The notes below the pieces were generated by a model that was not told the origin of the DNA, did not search any database, and was given only the letters and a program-made list of their open reading frames with translations. A DNA stretch of 33,459 nucleotides. Origin: Oscillatoria sp. HE19RPO. Its GTDB lineage: Bacteria; Cyanobacteriota; Cyanobacteriia; Cyanobacteriales; Laspinemataceae. The position numbers and the translations under genes were made by a program. Of this stretch, positions 15,500-23,580 are shown piece after piece (the stretch's first letter is position 1; each line of letters begins with the position of its first letter). The DNA lies in the NCBI RefSeq assembly GCF_024220515.1, contig NZ_JAMXOT010000096.1:1-33459 (forward strand), read 5' to 3'.

Positions 15500-17281
15500 T
15501 CAAGTCGTCAACACGGCATCAGTTTGGGAAATCGCACCGGAGTAAACCAACCCGCGTTCCATATCCATCGTTAGAATAGCCCCTTCGCGAATCAACTTCG
15601 TGGCATTCTTGACCCCAACAATCACCGGAACGCCTAACCGCAACCCGATCACCGCCGCATGAGAAGTCAAACTATCATCCTCCGTGACAATTCCCGAAGC
15701 TTTGCGAATCGCATCAATATAATCCGCATTGGTACGCGGGGCCACCAAAATTTCCCCAGGGCCAAAATTGCCCACATCCAGGGCCGTCTGAGCCACTCGC
15801 GCCCGACCACTCACCGAACCTTGACCCAGACCGATCCCCTTACCGAGCACCGCCGTCACCACTTCCACCTTAACCAGGTCCGTCGAACCCGAAACCCCTT
15901 GCAGAGTACCAGCAGTCATCACCACCAAATCCCCCTCTTGCAGGAGGTCTTTTTCCAGGGCCACATTAATCGCCGCCTGGAAGGTTTGTCCTGTGGAGGG
16001 TAAATCTAACACTAACAAGGGTTTAACCCCCCAAACCAATTGCAACTGGCGGGCCACATCCACATGAGGGGTCACCGCCAGAATTGGGGTTTGGGGCCGG
16101 AACTTGGAGACATTCCGGGCAGTGGCCCCGGATTTAGTCAGGGTCATAATTGCCCCGGCATCCAGTTGTTCGGCAATTTTGACTACTGCTTGACTAATGG
16201 CATTGGGAATCGAACGACTGCGATCGTAAGTAGAACCCTGACCGATCGCCTGATCGTGTTCAATGCGACAGGCAATCCGGGCCATCGTTGCCACCGCCTC
16301 AATCGGATGTTTGCCCACAGCAGTTTCATTAGAGAGCATCACCGCATCCGTACCATCGAGGATAGCATTGGCCACATCGGAAATTTCCGCCCGAGTCGCC
16401 CGGGGGCTATGCACCATACTGTCCAACATTTGGGTCGCCGTAATCACCGGAATCCCCAAACGGTTGCAGGTGGCAATCAAGCGTTTTTGGACAATCGGGA
16501 CTTCCTCGGCGGGAATTTCTACGCCCAGGTCCCCCCGCGCCACCATAATCCCATCGCATAAGGGCAGGATGGCTTCCATTTGTTCCACCGCTTCGTGCTT
16601 TTCAATTTTGGCAATCACCGGCACGTTCTTGCCACTGGCAGAGATCAGTTCTTTGATTTCGAGAATGTCCTGGGGATTACGCACAAAGCTCAGGGCCACC
16701 CAATCCACCCCTTGATCCAGACCAAAGAGTAAATCTTCCCGGTCTTTTTCCGTGAGGGCTTTAATCGACAGGTAGACTCCGGGGAAGTTCACCCCCTTAT
16801 TGTTGGAGAGGGTGCCACCGACCACCGTGCGACAGTGGAGTTGTCGGGTTACGCGGTCCACCTTTTCCACCCGCATTTCGACGCGACCATCATCCAGGAG
16901 GATGGTGGCCCCTTCGGGAATTTCATCGGCCAGGGGTGGATAGGTGACACAGGCAATTTCTTGGTTACAAGACAGGAATTTGCTGGTCAAAATGAACGGG
17001 TCACCTTTTTGCAGGTAAATTGACCCGGACTCAAATTGGCCCAGGCGAATTTTAGGTCCCTGGAGGTCTTGGAGAATGCCCACGGGTTGATTGAGTTCAA
17101 AGGAAGTTTGTCGAATCAGGCGAATGCTTCGCTGATGATCTTCGTGAGTCCCGTGGGAGAAATTGAGTCGCAGGGTGGTTGCACCGGCTTCAATCAGTTC
17201 TCGGAGGATGTCCGGCTGACTGGTAGCAGGGCCTATGGTGGCGACTATTTTGGTTCGACGCAGAAAGTTTCGCAATTGCAT
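15500..17281 (-). CDS. pyk: Pyruvate kinase with C-terminal PEP-utiliser domain
   Basis: 593 residues. Pyruvate kinase transfers phosphate from PEP to ADP, the last step of glycolysis, in the cytoplasm. Visible signatures: KIVATIGPATS (11-21), RLNFSHG (38-44), VIAKIEK with K225 and E227, MVARGDLGVEIP with D251, and the stretch TRAEISDVANAILDGTDAVM (296-315). After the usual enzyme (to about 480) there is an extra domain at about 491-585 with TSHAAVIG (H541), the mobile histidine-like module of PEP synthase/PTS enzyme I, found in the long cyanobacterial and Bacillus-type pyruvate kinases. The start MQLRNFLRRTKIVATIGP is standard. It is divergent from crtR with about 310 bases between starts, so the two share a control region. 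Cyanobacteria often carry two pyk genes; which one this is I cannot tell. Confidence 0.96.
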   Translation of the reverse strand: MQLRNFLRRTKIVATIGPATSQPDILRELIEAGATTLRLNFSHGTHEDHQRSIRLIRQTSFELNQPVGILQDLQGPKIRLGQFESGSIYLQKGDPFILTSKFLSCNQEIACVTYPPLADEIPEGATILLDDGRVEMRVEKVDRVTRQLHCRTVVGGTLSNNKGVNFPGVYLSIKALTEKDREDLLFGLDQGVDWVALSFVRNPQDILEIKELISASGKNVPVIAKIEKHEAVEQMEAILPLCDGIMVARGDLGVEIPAEEVPIVQKRLIATCNRLGIPVITATQMLDSMVHSPRATRAEISDVANAILDGTDAVMLSNETAVGKHPIEAVATMARIACRIEHDQAIGQGSTYDRSRSIPNAISQAVVKIAEQLDAGAIMTLTKSGATARNVSKFRPQTPILAVTPHVDVARQLQLVWGVKPLLVLDLPSTGQTFQAAINVALEKDLLQEGDLVVMTAGTLQGVSGSTDLVKVEVVTAVLGKGIGLGQGSVSGRARVAQTALDVGNFGPGEILVAPRTNADYIDAIRKASGIVTEDDSLTSHAAVIGLRLGVPVIVGVKNATKLIREGAILTMDMERGLVYSGAISQTDAVLTT

Positions 17282-17396
17282 GAACGTCCAAGGGGGGGTA
17301 GAAGTACGTCCCTAGCTGATGAGGGTAGTGTTTCATCAAAAAATTAGCTGCTAAAGACTCCTAACTATAATCCTCGAAAAAGTGGTAGAGATGAAA

Positions 17397-17422
17397 GCAG
17401 TCCTTAGATCGACTGCCTTTTT
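17397..17422 (+). terminator. Possible leader hairpin with T-run upstream of crtR
   Basis: GCAGTC, eight-base loop, GACTGC, then CTTTTT. It lies about 170 bases upstream of crtR on its coding strand and could be a small attenuator or just an intrinsic terminator-like fold. The stem is short (6 bp). Confidence 0.3.
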
Positions 17423-17460
17423 GGTTGGACCCTCAAAGACAGTTGCAGCTAATTGACCAT

Positions 17461-17512
17461 TGAGTCTCGTCCCTATAAATAATATTTATAGAAATCCCGA
17501 AGATTAGACTCA
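17461..17512. promoter_or_regulatory. Nested dyad in the pyk-crtR divergent region
   Basis: CTATAAATA-A-TATTTATAG (17473-17491) is a perfect 19-base AT palindrome, enclosed by outer arms TGAGTCT (17461-17467) and AGACTCA (17506-17512). It sits between the divergent pyk and crtR starts, where an operator or overlapping promoters would be expected. No known regulator motif is recognised. Confidence 0.45.
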
Positions 17513-17589
17513 GGGATTCACAAAACTTTATATTTAAGAATGCTTATCATACATTTTTTGAGGATCTGTTGAAAGGAGTTACGACGACG

Positions 17590-18495
17590 ATGCCAGAGGC
17601 GATGCCGCCCCGAACTGTTCCGAAAGAGTTACTGGGACCTCCCGGCGACTTTAATCCGACCCTGCTGATGTTTTTTGGCGCACTCGCCTTGATCGCGATC
17701 TCGACTTTGGGATACTGGCGGCTAGACTGGCCCGAATGGTGCTGCTTTTGTACGAATGTTCTGGCCCTGCATCTGGCGGGGACGGTGATTCACGATGCTT
17801 CCCATAATGTGGCTCACCGCGATCGCCTCATGAATGCCATCTTAGGTCATGGCAGCGCCTTGATGTTGGGATTTGCCTTCCCTGTGTTTACGCGGGTTCA
17901 TCATCAGCATCACGCCCATGTCAATGACCCGGAGAATGACCCAGACCACTTTGTGTCCACAGGCGGTCCCCTCTGGCTGATTGCGGCGCGGTTTTTTTAT
18001 CACGAGATCTTTTTCTTTAAACGGCGACTGTGGCGTAAATATGAGCTATTGGAATGGTTTTTGAGCCGCTTGTTTGTAGCAACTATTGTCTATGTGGCTT
18101 GCCAATATGACTCTTTGGGCTACATTCTCAATTTTTGGTTTTCTCCGGCGTTAGTGGTGGGGTTGGCCCTGGGATTGTTTTTTGATTATCTGCCCCATCG
18201 TCCTTTTAAAGAACGCAGTCGCTGGAAAAATGCCCGAATTTATGCCAGTCCCATTCTCAATATCCTCATCTTGGGACAGAATTACCATCTGATTCACCAT
18301 CTATGGCCCTCGATTCCCTGGTACTACTACCAGCGAGCTTACCGGGAAACCCGCCCCCTTTTAGAAGCCAAAGGATCGCCCCTGTGTCTGGGAATCTTCC
18401 AGGGAAAAGACTTTTGGAGTTTCCTGTACGATGTGGTTCTGGGGATTCGCTTTCATCACCGGCATCGTGGCGATCGCAAACTCGAAAAAGTTTAA
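17590..18495 (+). CDS. crtR: Beta-carotene hydroxylase, fatty-acid-desaturase type
   Basis: 301 residues from ATG at 17590; AAAGGAG lies 11 bases before it, whereas the upstream TTG at 17569 would place that site inside the gene. A membrane di-iron enzyme of the desaturase/hydroxylase superfamily: histidine motifs HDASHNVAH (68-76), HHQHHAH (104-110) and HLIHH (233-237), plus hydrophobic segments at about 23-44, 53-67, 87-101, 160-175 and 180-200. The sequence VNDPENDPDHFVS after the second box is characteristic of cyanobacterial CrtR, which adds 3-hydroxyl groups to beta-carotene (and to monocyclic carotenoids) to make zeaxanthin-type xanthophylls. A probable terminator follows the stop. Confidence 0.93.
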   Translation: MPEAMPPRTVPKELLGPPGDFNPTLLMFFGALALIAISTLGYWRLDWPEWCCFCTNVLALHLAGTVIHDASHNVAHRDRLMNAILGHGSALMLGFAFPVFTRVHHQHHAHVNDPENDPDHFVSTGGPLWLIAARFFYHEIFFFKRRLWRKYELLEWFLSRLFVATIVYVACQYDSLGYILNFWFSPALVVGLALGLFFDYLPHRPFKERSRWKNARIYASPILNILILGQNYHLIHHLWPSIPWYYYQRAYRETRPLLEAKGSPLCLGIFQGKDFWSFLYDVVLGIRFHHRHRGDRKLEKV

Positions 18496-18502
18496 AACAA
18501 TC

Positions 18503-18540
18503 GCCCCTCATACCGGATCCAGGAGATAGGGGCTATTCTT
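18503..18540 (+). terminator. Probable terminator of crtR
   Basis: GCCCCT at 18503-18508 pairs with AGGGGC at 18528-18533, followed by TATTCTT. The loop is long (19 bases), so the fold is only moderately convincing. It begins 7 bases after the crtR stop. Confidence 0.45.
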
Positions 18541-18626
18541 GGCCTTACCCGTGTAGGTTTTTTACGTTCAAGGGGATTTACCTCAGATTTGAATACACTT
18601 CCGGTCCCCAGAGTAAGTGCACCTCC

Positions 18627-18656
18627 GGTCCCCTCCCCTTGCCAAGGGGAGGGGAC
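18627..18656. repeat. Perfect GC-rich palindrome
   Basis: GGTCCCCTCCCCTT-GC-AAGGGGAGGGGACC-type stem of about 14 bp with almost no loop. It lies between crtR and aroH, which converge. It probably belongs to the same class of G/C-run hairpins as at 20426-20520. Confidence 0.7.
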
Positions 18657-18735
18657 CGTTCGTAATAAACCTACCCTTGTAAGGACGGGCTTTTCTTATC
18701 CTCTCGAACCCCCGTTAAGGAGCAATCTGTCCCCC

Positions 18736-19125
18736 TCACCATTCCCCAACGGAGGTAAAACTCAAATCCGGTCTAAGATTTTTCGCATGACGCAGATAGG
18801 GATGATAAATCTCTGTATGGGCTGAGGCAACGTTGACATGAATCAAAAATCGAATACATCGTTCTAAATCTCCCTGAACGTACATATGCTGCACATCCAA
18901 CAACGGGACATTTTCCCAGTTGGGTCGTTGACGGGCGATCGCAGCGGGGAAAATCGCATCCAAATCCCGCGTCACGGAAAAAGTCGCACTAATAATTAAC
19001 TCGGGATCCAGCTTATTTCGAGCTTCTAATTCGTCAAGCAGTTCATTCACCGCCTCTCGAATCGCCTCAATGGTATTGTCCGAGGCTGTAATTGCTCCAC
19101 GAATTGCCTTAACTGTCCACTCCAC
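18736..19125 (-). CDS. aroH: Chorismate mutase, AroH type
   Basis: 129 residues from GTG at 19125; AGGAGG lies 9 bases upstream of it, while the frame upstream translates only tandem repeats. AroH-type chorismate mutases are trimeric cytoplasmic enzymes that turn chorismate into prephenate for phenylalanine and tyrosine. Matching segments are KAIRGAIT (R9, equivalent to B. subtilis Arg7), TPEAI-like NTIEAIREA, FPAAIARQ, RCIRFLIHV (R92, equivalent to Arg90) and YLRHAKNLRPDLS. Odd: where the B. subtilis enzyme has Cys75 and Glu78, this protein has D77 and H80 (DVQHM). It ends near the repeats that separate it from crtR, with which it converges. Confidence 0.9.
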   Translation of the reverse strand: MEWTVKAIRGAITASDNTIEAIREAVNELLDELEARNKLDPELIISATFSVTRDLDAIFPAAIARQRPNWENVPLLDVQHMYVQGDLERCIRFLIHVNVASAHTEIYHPYLRHAKNLRPDLSFTSVGEW

Positions 19126-19154
19126 TCGAAAAATCCTCCTTTTGTGGTTTTGTC

Positions 19155-19252
19155 GTTGGTCGTTGGTCATTGGTCGTTGGTCGTTGGTCGTTGGTCGTTG
19201 GTCGTTGGTCGTTGGTCGTTGGTCGTTGGTCGTTGGTCGTTGGTCGTTGGTT
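19155..19252. repeat. Tandem heptamer array, 14 units of GTTGGTC
   Basis: Strict 7-base period from 19155; the third unit is ATTGGTC and the last GTTGGTT. Related 7-base units (ACAACTG, ACAAAGG) continue to about 19338. This matches the short tandemly repeated repetitive (STRR) sequences known in filamentous cyanobacteria. It lies 30 bases upstream of the aroH start, in its leader. Read as protein it gives NDQRPTT repeats, a known source of false N-terminal extensions. Confidence 0.95.
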
Positions 19253-19338
19253 ACTGGTCCCTTGACAACTGACAAAGGACAACTGACAAAGGACAACTGA
19301 CAACTGACAACTGACAAAGGACTAATGACAAAGGACTA

Positions 19339-19493
19339 AGGGTGTTCCAACAAATAAATCATCCAAATCCCGATGGTTAAGCACCTAACAAGACTGTGTT
19401 AGCCCGCGCAGGCGGGCTTTGTCCTGTGAGCCTCCAGGCTTCAGCCTGCGGGTTTTTTGGGGATTTTATTTTTTGGAGTTCCCTAATGACCCC
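19339..19493. repeat. Hairpins and a dispersed 23-mer downstream of the SppA-like gene
   Basis: AGCCCGCGCAGGCGGGCT (about 19402-19419) and GCCTCCAGGCTTCAGCC (about 19430-19447) belong to the hairpin family seen around the SLH gene. GGATTTTATTTTTTGGAGTT then CCC (19461-19483) reappears at 24657-24680 as the right end of another element. No gene is seen. Confidence 0.6.
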
Positions 19494-20309
19494 TTATGGT
19501 CGATACAACCAAAGAGGCTGTCCATTATGAGAAAGCTCAAATTCACACCAATCGAGCCCGGCTAAGACACCCGTCGAACCCAGGGTGCTCGCCAGTAACC
19601 GATTTAAGAGCGGTTTGCGGTCCTCCAAGGTGTAACACTCGGTTTTTTTAGGGTCAAGACCCGCGAGTTCTGCCGCCCAGATTCGGGCATCTTCCTCGGT
19701 CCCTAATCGGTCTACGACTCCTAATTCCACCGCTTGTTCTCCGGTAAAAATCCGCCCATCGGCAAAACTTTTCACCTGCTCTACACTCAGATTGCGCTCA
19801 TCGGCAATGGTTTGGACGAACTGGTGATAACTGATGTCGATCATTTGTTGCAGTATTTCTTGTTCCGGTGGCGTCAGTTCCCGGTCAAAACTCAAAATGT
19901 CTTTGTAAGGTCCGGATTTAATCACTTGGAAGGAAACGCCGACTTTTTCGAGCAGTCGTTCTAAGTTATTTCCCCGGAGAATCACCCCAATGCTCCCTGT
20001 GATCGTCCCCGGATTGGCGACGATATGGGGCGCACCCATGCCAATATAAACCCCACCGGATGCGGAAATATTCCCAAAACTAGCCACGATTTTAACGGTT
20101 TGGCTCAGTCGTTTTAGGGCTTTGTAAATTTCCTGGGAGTCCCCGACGGTCCCTCCGGGACTATCAATCCGTAAGAGTAAGGCTGGAAATTTTCTCTCTT
20201 CTATGGTTTTGAGGGCGGCAAGCACAGTTTTACGGGTTGTCCCGTTAATGGCACCGTTAATTTCAATACGAGCAATTTTTTTCCGAAATTTCCGAAAAGG
20301 CCAAATCAT
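19494..20309 (-). CDS. sppA: SppA-type serine protease (S49 family), short cytoplasmic form
   Basis: 271 residues, without signal peptide or clear membrane segment (MIWPFRKFRKKIARIEING). S49 signature: LLLRIDSPGGTV (44-55), nucleophile S84 in NISASGGVYIG, GTITGSIGVI (101-110) and general-base K136 in SGPYKDIL. SppA enzymes degrade cleaved signal peptides and, in cyanobacteria, have been linked to phycobilisome and light acclimation; which role applies here is inference. The length fits the short single-domain form (about 270-300) rather than the 600-residue double-domain form. It starts at ATG 20309 and is separated from upstream genes by about 560 bases of repeats. Confidence 0.9.
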   Translation of the reverse strand: MIWPFRKFRKKIARIEINGAINGTTRKTVLAALKTIEERKFPALLLRIDSPGGTVGDSQEIYKALKRLSQTVKIVASFGNISASGGVYIGMGAPHIVANPGTITGSIGVILRGNNLERLLEKVGVSFQVIKSGPYKDILSFDRELTPPEQEILQQMIDISYHQFVQTIADERNLSVEQVKSFADGRIFTGEQAVELGVVDRLGTEEDARIWAAELAGLDPKKTECYTLEDRKPLLNRLLASTLGSTGVLAGLDWCEFELSHNGQPLWLYRP

Positions 20310-20765
20310 AGTTCAGTAGCACGAAGCAAGATAAATCAGTTGAGCTGGAAAATGGGACTGTCTCAATTTTGCCTAAAAACCGAGGGGACCTCTCCCCCGG
20401 TGCCCCCCTCCCCACCTCTCCCCGGCCCTCTCCTAAGAGGAGAGGGAGAATAAAGAAATTTTTTATTGCGGGGAGGGGGGAATAAATGTCTTTCTCCCCC
20501 TTCCCTCTTAGGGAAGGGGGCTGGGGGGTTAGGTCTCTTTCCAAAATTGAGATGCTCCCGGGAAAATAAACTGCCAAAGCGATTCCGGTCAGGATAAGGA
20601 TGCCTGTCTCCAGTCAGGGTTCTGTGTAGTCTTGGCACTCCTTTCTAGTTTGCCTTATCTTTGAGTTCCCCATTTAAGATTGACATTTAATCTAATTTGT
20701 GCATAAAGTCCAGCAAGACTCGTTGCCCCTTGGTACTCTAACCGGGGGTTGGTTTTGTTTCAAAT
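20310..20765. repeat. Intergenic G/C-run hairpins
   Basis: CCCTCTCCT-AAG-AGGAGAGGG at 20426-20446 and CCCCCTTCCCT-CTT-AGGGAAGGGGG at 20496-20520 are near-perfect stems, with C-rich and G-rich runs around them (20392-20530). The short ORFs through this block have only low-complexity proline/glycine-rich translations. No gene is seen. Confidence 0.65.
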
Positions 20766-20795
20766 TTGTAACAAAACTACATAATTTGCTACAAT
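20766..20795 (+). promoter_or_regulatory. Candidate promoter of the EamA permease gene
   Basis: TTGTAA at 20766-20771 and TACAAT at 20790-20795 with 18 bases between, 75 bases upstream of the ATG at 20870. Confidence 0.45.
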
Positions 20796-20869
20796 CCCGT
20801 TATAAAAGTAATTTTTGCGCCCAATACTGCGATCGCCTGAGCAAGAACGGTATCCAAATATAAAAACTT

Positions 20870-21979
20870 ATGCAACTCAAATTAACCGAATCTAAATTCT
20901 CATTCACGCCCCTATTAATGATTGCGCCATTTTTCCTCTGGGGTACGGCAATGGTGGCGATGAAAGGAACCCTCACCAGTACCACACCCCTGTTTATGGC
21001 GGGGGTGCGGTTAGTTCCAGCGGGACTGTTGGTGTTGGCAGTCGCCGCGATCGCCGGACGTCCTCAACCCCGGGGATGGCAAGCATGGCTATGGATTTCC
21101 CTGTTTGCTGCTGTTGATGGGTTCCTCTTCCAAGGGTTTCTCGCGGAAGGATTAGTCAAAACTGGAGCAGGTTTGGGGTCGGTGATGATTGACTCCCAAC
21201 CCCTCGCCGTGGCCCTGTTGAGTGCAGGGTTGTTTGGAGAAATCATTGGAGGCTGGGGTTTCCTGGGGTTGGGACTGGGTATTCTAGGGATTAGTCTGAT
21301 TGGTTTACCCGATGCCTGGATTTGGGGCTTGTTTAACGGGTCCTTCGCGATGCCTCCCCTGCACCTCTCGGGGTTATTTCAGAGTGGGGAATGGTTAATG
21401 CTATTGGCGGCCCTGTCAATGGCAGCCGGTACCGTTATGGTAAGATTTGTCTGTCGCTATGCCGATCCCGTTGTTGCTACGGGTTGGCACATGATTATTG
21501 GGGGCTTGCCCTTGTGGATGCTCTCGGGACTCACGGAATCTGAGCAGTGGGTGCATTTAGACTGGAATGGCTGGATGGCATTGGCTTACTCTACGGTTTT
21601 TGGATCGGCGATCGCCTATGGTCTATTTTTCTACTTTGCTTCCACGGGGAACCTCACCAGTCTGAGTTCCCTAACTTTTATGACCCCAGTTTTTGCCATC
21701 CTCTTCGGGAATCTATTTTTATCAGAAACCCTCTCTGAGTTACAGTGGAGTGGTGTTATCCTCACTCTGATCAGCATCTACCTGATTAATCAGCGCGAAC
21801 AACTCCCCACTGGGGCGATCGCAACTTTGAGCGCGAAACTCAGAACCTCCCGTGCATCCACTCGCTACATCCCCAGTGGCGAAACTCCCTCACCGGAACC
21901 GATCCCCGTTTTGAAAGGGTCGGAAAGTCACCCGGTTGAAATTCCCATTCAACTTCGAGTTTCAGATTCAGAAAGTTAA
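20870..21979 (+). CDS. EamA (DMT superfamily) permease
   Basis: 369 residues with ten hydrophobic segments between about 15 and 305, arranged as two EamA repeats. The first repeat starts PLLMIAPFFLWGTAMVAMKG and the second includes GSAIAYGLFFYFASTG and ILFGNLFLSETLSELQWSG. Members export or import amino acids, sugars and nucleotide-type metabolites; the substrate is not deducible. The last 60 residues are hydrophilic and proline-rich (GETPSPEPIP) and probably extend into the cytoplasm. The start MQLKLTESKFSF comes after a plausible promoter. Confidence 0.9.
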   Translation: MQLKLTESKFSFTPLLMIAPFFLWGTAMVAMKGTLTSTTPLFMAGVRLVPAGLLVLAVAAIAGRPQPRGWQAWLWISLFAAVDGFLFQGFLAEGLVKTGAGLGSVMIDSQPLAVALLSAGLFGEIIGGWGFLGLGLGILGISLIGLPDAWIWGLFNGSFAMPPLHLSGLFQSGEWLMLLAALSMAAGTVMVRFVCRYADPVVATGWHMIIGGLPLWMLSGLTESEQWVHLDWNGWMALAYSTVFGSAIAYGLFFYFASTGNLTSLSSLTFMTPVFAILFGNLFLSETLSELQWSGVILTLISIYLINQREQLPTGAIATLSAKLRTSRASTRYIPSGETPSPEPIPVLKGSESHPVEIPIQLRVSDSES

Positions 21980-22149
21980 GCTATCCCAGGTTGACTGATT
22001 CTATCGGCATCCGGGTAGCTGAAAATTGCGATCATTCCGGTGTGCTATTAAAGGGATTGTATTCTTAGCGCATCGCGTTGGGAACAGAAAGCAAGTTAGC
22101 TTAGTGTCATGCTTTCTTTGGATCAACTGGTTGGATCTGTACCCCTATT

Positions 22150-23340
22150 ATGATCGCCTACCATCCCGTTTTATTACTCATTACTACTTTAACCGGCTTG
22201 GGAATTTTTCCCGGTGCCGAGGGTGGGAGTTTGATCCATCAAATCCCCACCCCTGTTACCTCCCAAACTCTCTACCAGGGCGAGGTTCTACGAACTCCAG
22301 TTCCAGGAAATCTGCCCTCGCTTCGCGATCGCGCCCCAGCTCAAACTACCCCGGCCCCCACTGGGAAACTCTCCCTCAATCCGGAGTCCCCGATGAGGCC
22401 CACCCAGGAAACCCTGGAACTAGCCCAAAATGAACCCAATCCCGCCCCCCGAACTGAACGCTCTCCCAGAAATCGTTTCACCCGAAAAGACATTTTCTGG
22501 CTGTTAATTCTGAGTTTCGGGACTCTTGCCTTTGCGGGAATCTTTGCGGGGGGCTTTTATTTGCTCACCCATTCCGGTGAAACCGTTGACGATGAGGATG
22601 GGGATGGAGAGGAAATCCCCGAAGCCCCTGAAGGGTTCAAGGACCCGCCCGATCGGTTTTCAGAAACTGCCCCCAAACCCGAGTTGGAATCCCCGATTGT
22701 AGAGAAGAGGGATTCAGTTGAAAATTCCCCGGTGCCACCCCATCATGGGAATGGCTACAACGACAGGGCGATAGAACCTTCCCAAAAACTCCCTCCATCA
22801 GCAGCAATTCCCCCTCCTTCTGCTGAAGAAGGGTTAGTCCGGAGTGAACCCCCTCAGCTTGCCAAAATTGATGCGATCGAAACCTTAATCGAAGAGTTGC
22901 AAAGTCGAGTCCCGACTCAACGACGCAAAGCGATTTGGGAACTCGGGCAAAAGGGTGACTCTCGGGCAGTGCAACCCTTAGTTAATTTATTAATGGATTC
23001 CGATTCTCGGCAGCGCAGTTTAATTTTAGCATCCTTGGCAGAAATCGGAAACCGGACTCTGCAACCGATGAATCGCGCTTTGATTCTATCCCTGCAAGAT
23101 AGCAATCCGGAAGTGCGTAAAAATGCGATTCGGGATTTAACCCGGATCTATGATTTAGTCTCCCAAACCAGTCAACTCCTGCGCCATGCTTCAGAAGATT
23201 CCGATCCCGAGGTCCGAGAAGCGGCACAGTGGGCTTTGTCCCAACTCAATCGCCTCCGTCCCGGTGCTAATTCTGAATCCCGTTCTTCGTTACAAAACTG
23301 GTCTCCACCTACTGAAACTTATCCAGAAGATATCCCCTAG
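22150..23340 (+). CDS. Membrane-anchored HEAT-repeat protein
   Basis: 396 residues. Seen in order: a hydrophobic N-terminus (VLLLITTLTGLGIF, 7-20) that may act as a signal; a proline-rich stretch to about 110; a clear membrane span (IFWLLILSFGTLAFAGIFAG, 115-134); an acidic and proline-rich linker with DDEDGDGEE (about 147-155); and a C-terminal HEAT-repeat block from about 245 to 370 (RRKAIWELGQKGDSRAVQPL, then PEVREAAQWALSQL). HEAT blocks are protein-binding scaffolds; in cyanobacteria they also occur in phycobilin lyases, but there are no lyase signatures here. Function unknown. It could face either the periplasm or cytoplasm depending on whether the N-terminus is cleaved. Confidence 0.8.
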   Translation: MIAYHPVLLLITTLTGLGIFPGAEGGSLIHQIPTPVTSQTLYQGEVLRTPVPGNLPSLRDRAPAQTTPAPTGKLSLNPESPMRPTQETLELAQNEPNPAPRTERSPRNRFTRKDIFWLLILSFGTLAFAGIFAGGFYLLTHSGETVDDEDGDGEEIPEAPEGFKDPPDRFSETAPKPELESPIVEKRDSVENSPVPPHHGNGYNDRAIEPSQKLPPSAAIPPPSAEEGLVRSEPPQLAKIDAIETLIEELQSRVPTQRRKAIWELGQKGDSRAVQPLVNLLMDSDSRQRSLILASLAEIGNRTLQPMNRALILSLQDSNPEVRKNAIRDLTRIYDLVSQTSQLLRHASEDSDPEVREAAQWALSQLNRLRPGANSESRSSLQNWSPPTETYPEDIP

Positions 23341-23580
23341 TTGGGCTTGGATTCGGAAGGGGTGGAACTGGAAAGAATCCCTTGATTTTCCAGGAACAGT
23401 CTGAGGAATGAATTGGCGTGATGCTCAAGCCAAATGCTCGAACGGGGGCGGATTAAAAACCAGGGTATATGATATTTTTAGGGTGTAAAAGTTTGCGGAT
23501 TTTCTCGTTTAGGGCAACTTGTAAATCAACCCTATTAAGGGTGATAAATTATTAATAAATAAGGGAGTAGGAAGCGCACA

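Noticed and set aside
18303-18825. Plus-strand ORFs of 120 and 78 codons after crtR
   Set aside because: The first overlaps the end of crtR out of frame, and the second translates a GC-rich palindrome.
19126-19317. N-terminal extension of the aroH frame to 193 residues
   Set aside because: The extra residues are heptamer repeat translation; GTG 19125 has an AGGAGG and gives the normal AroH length.
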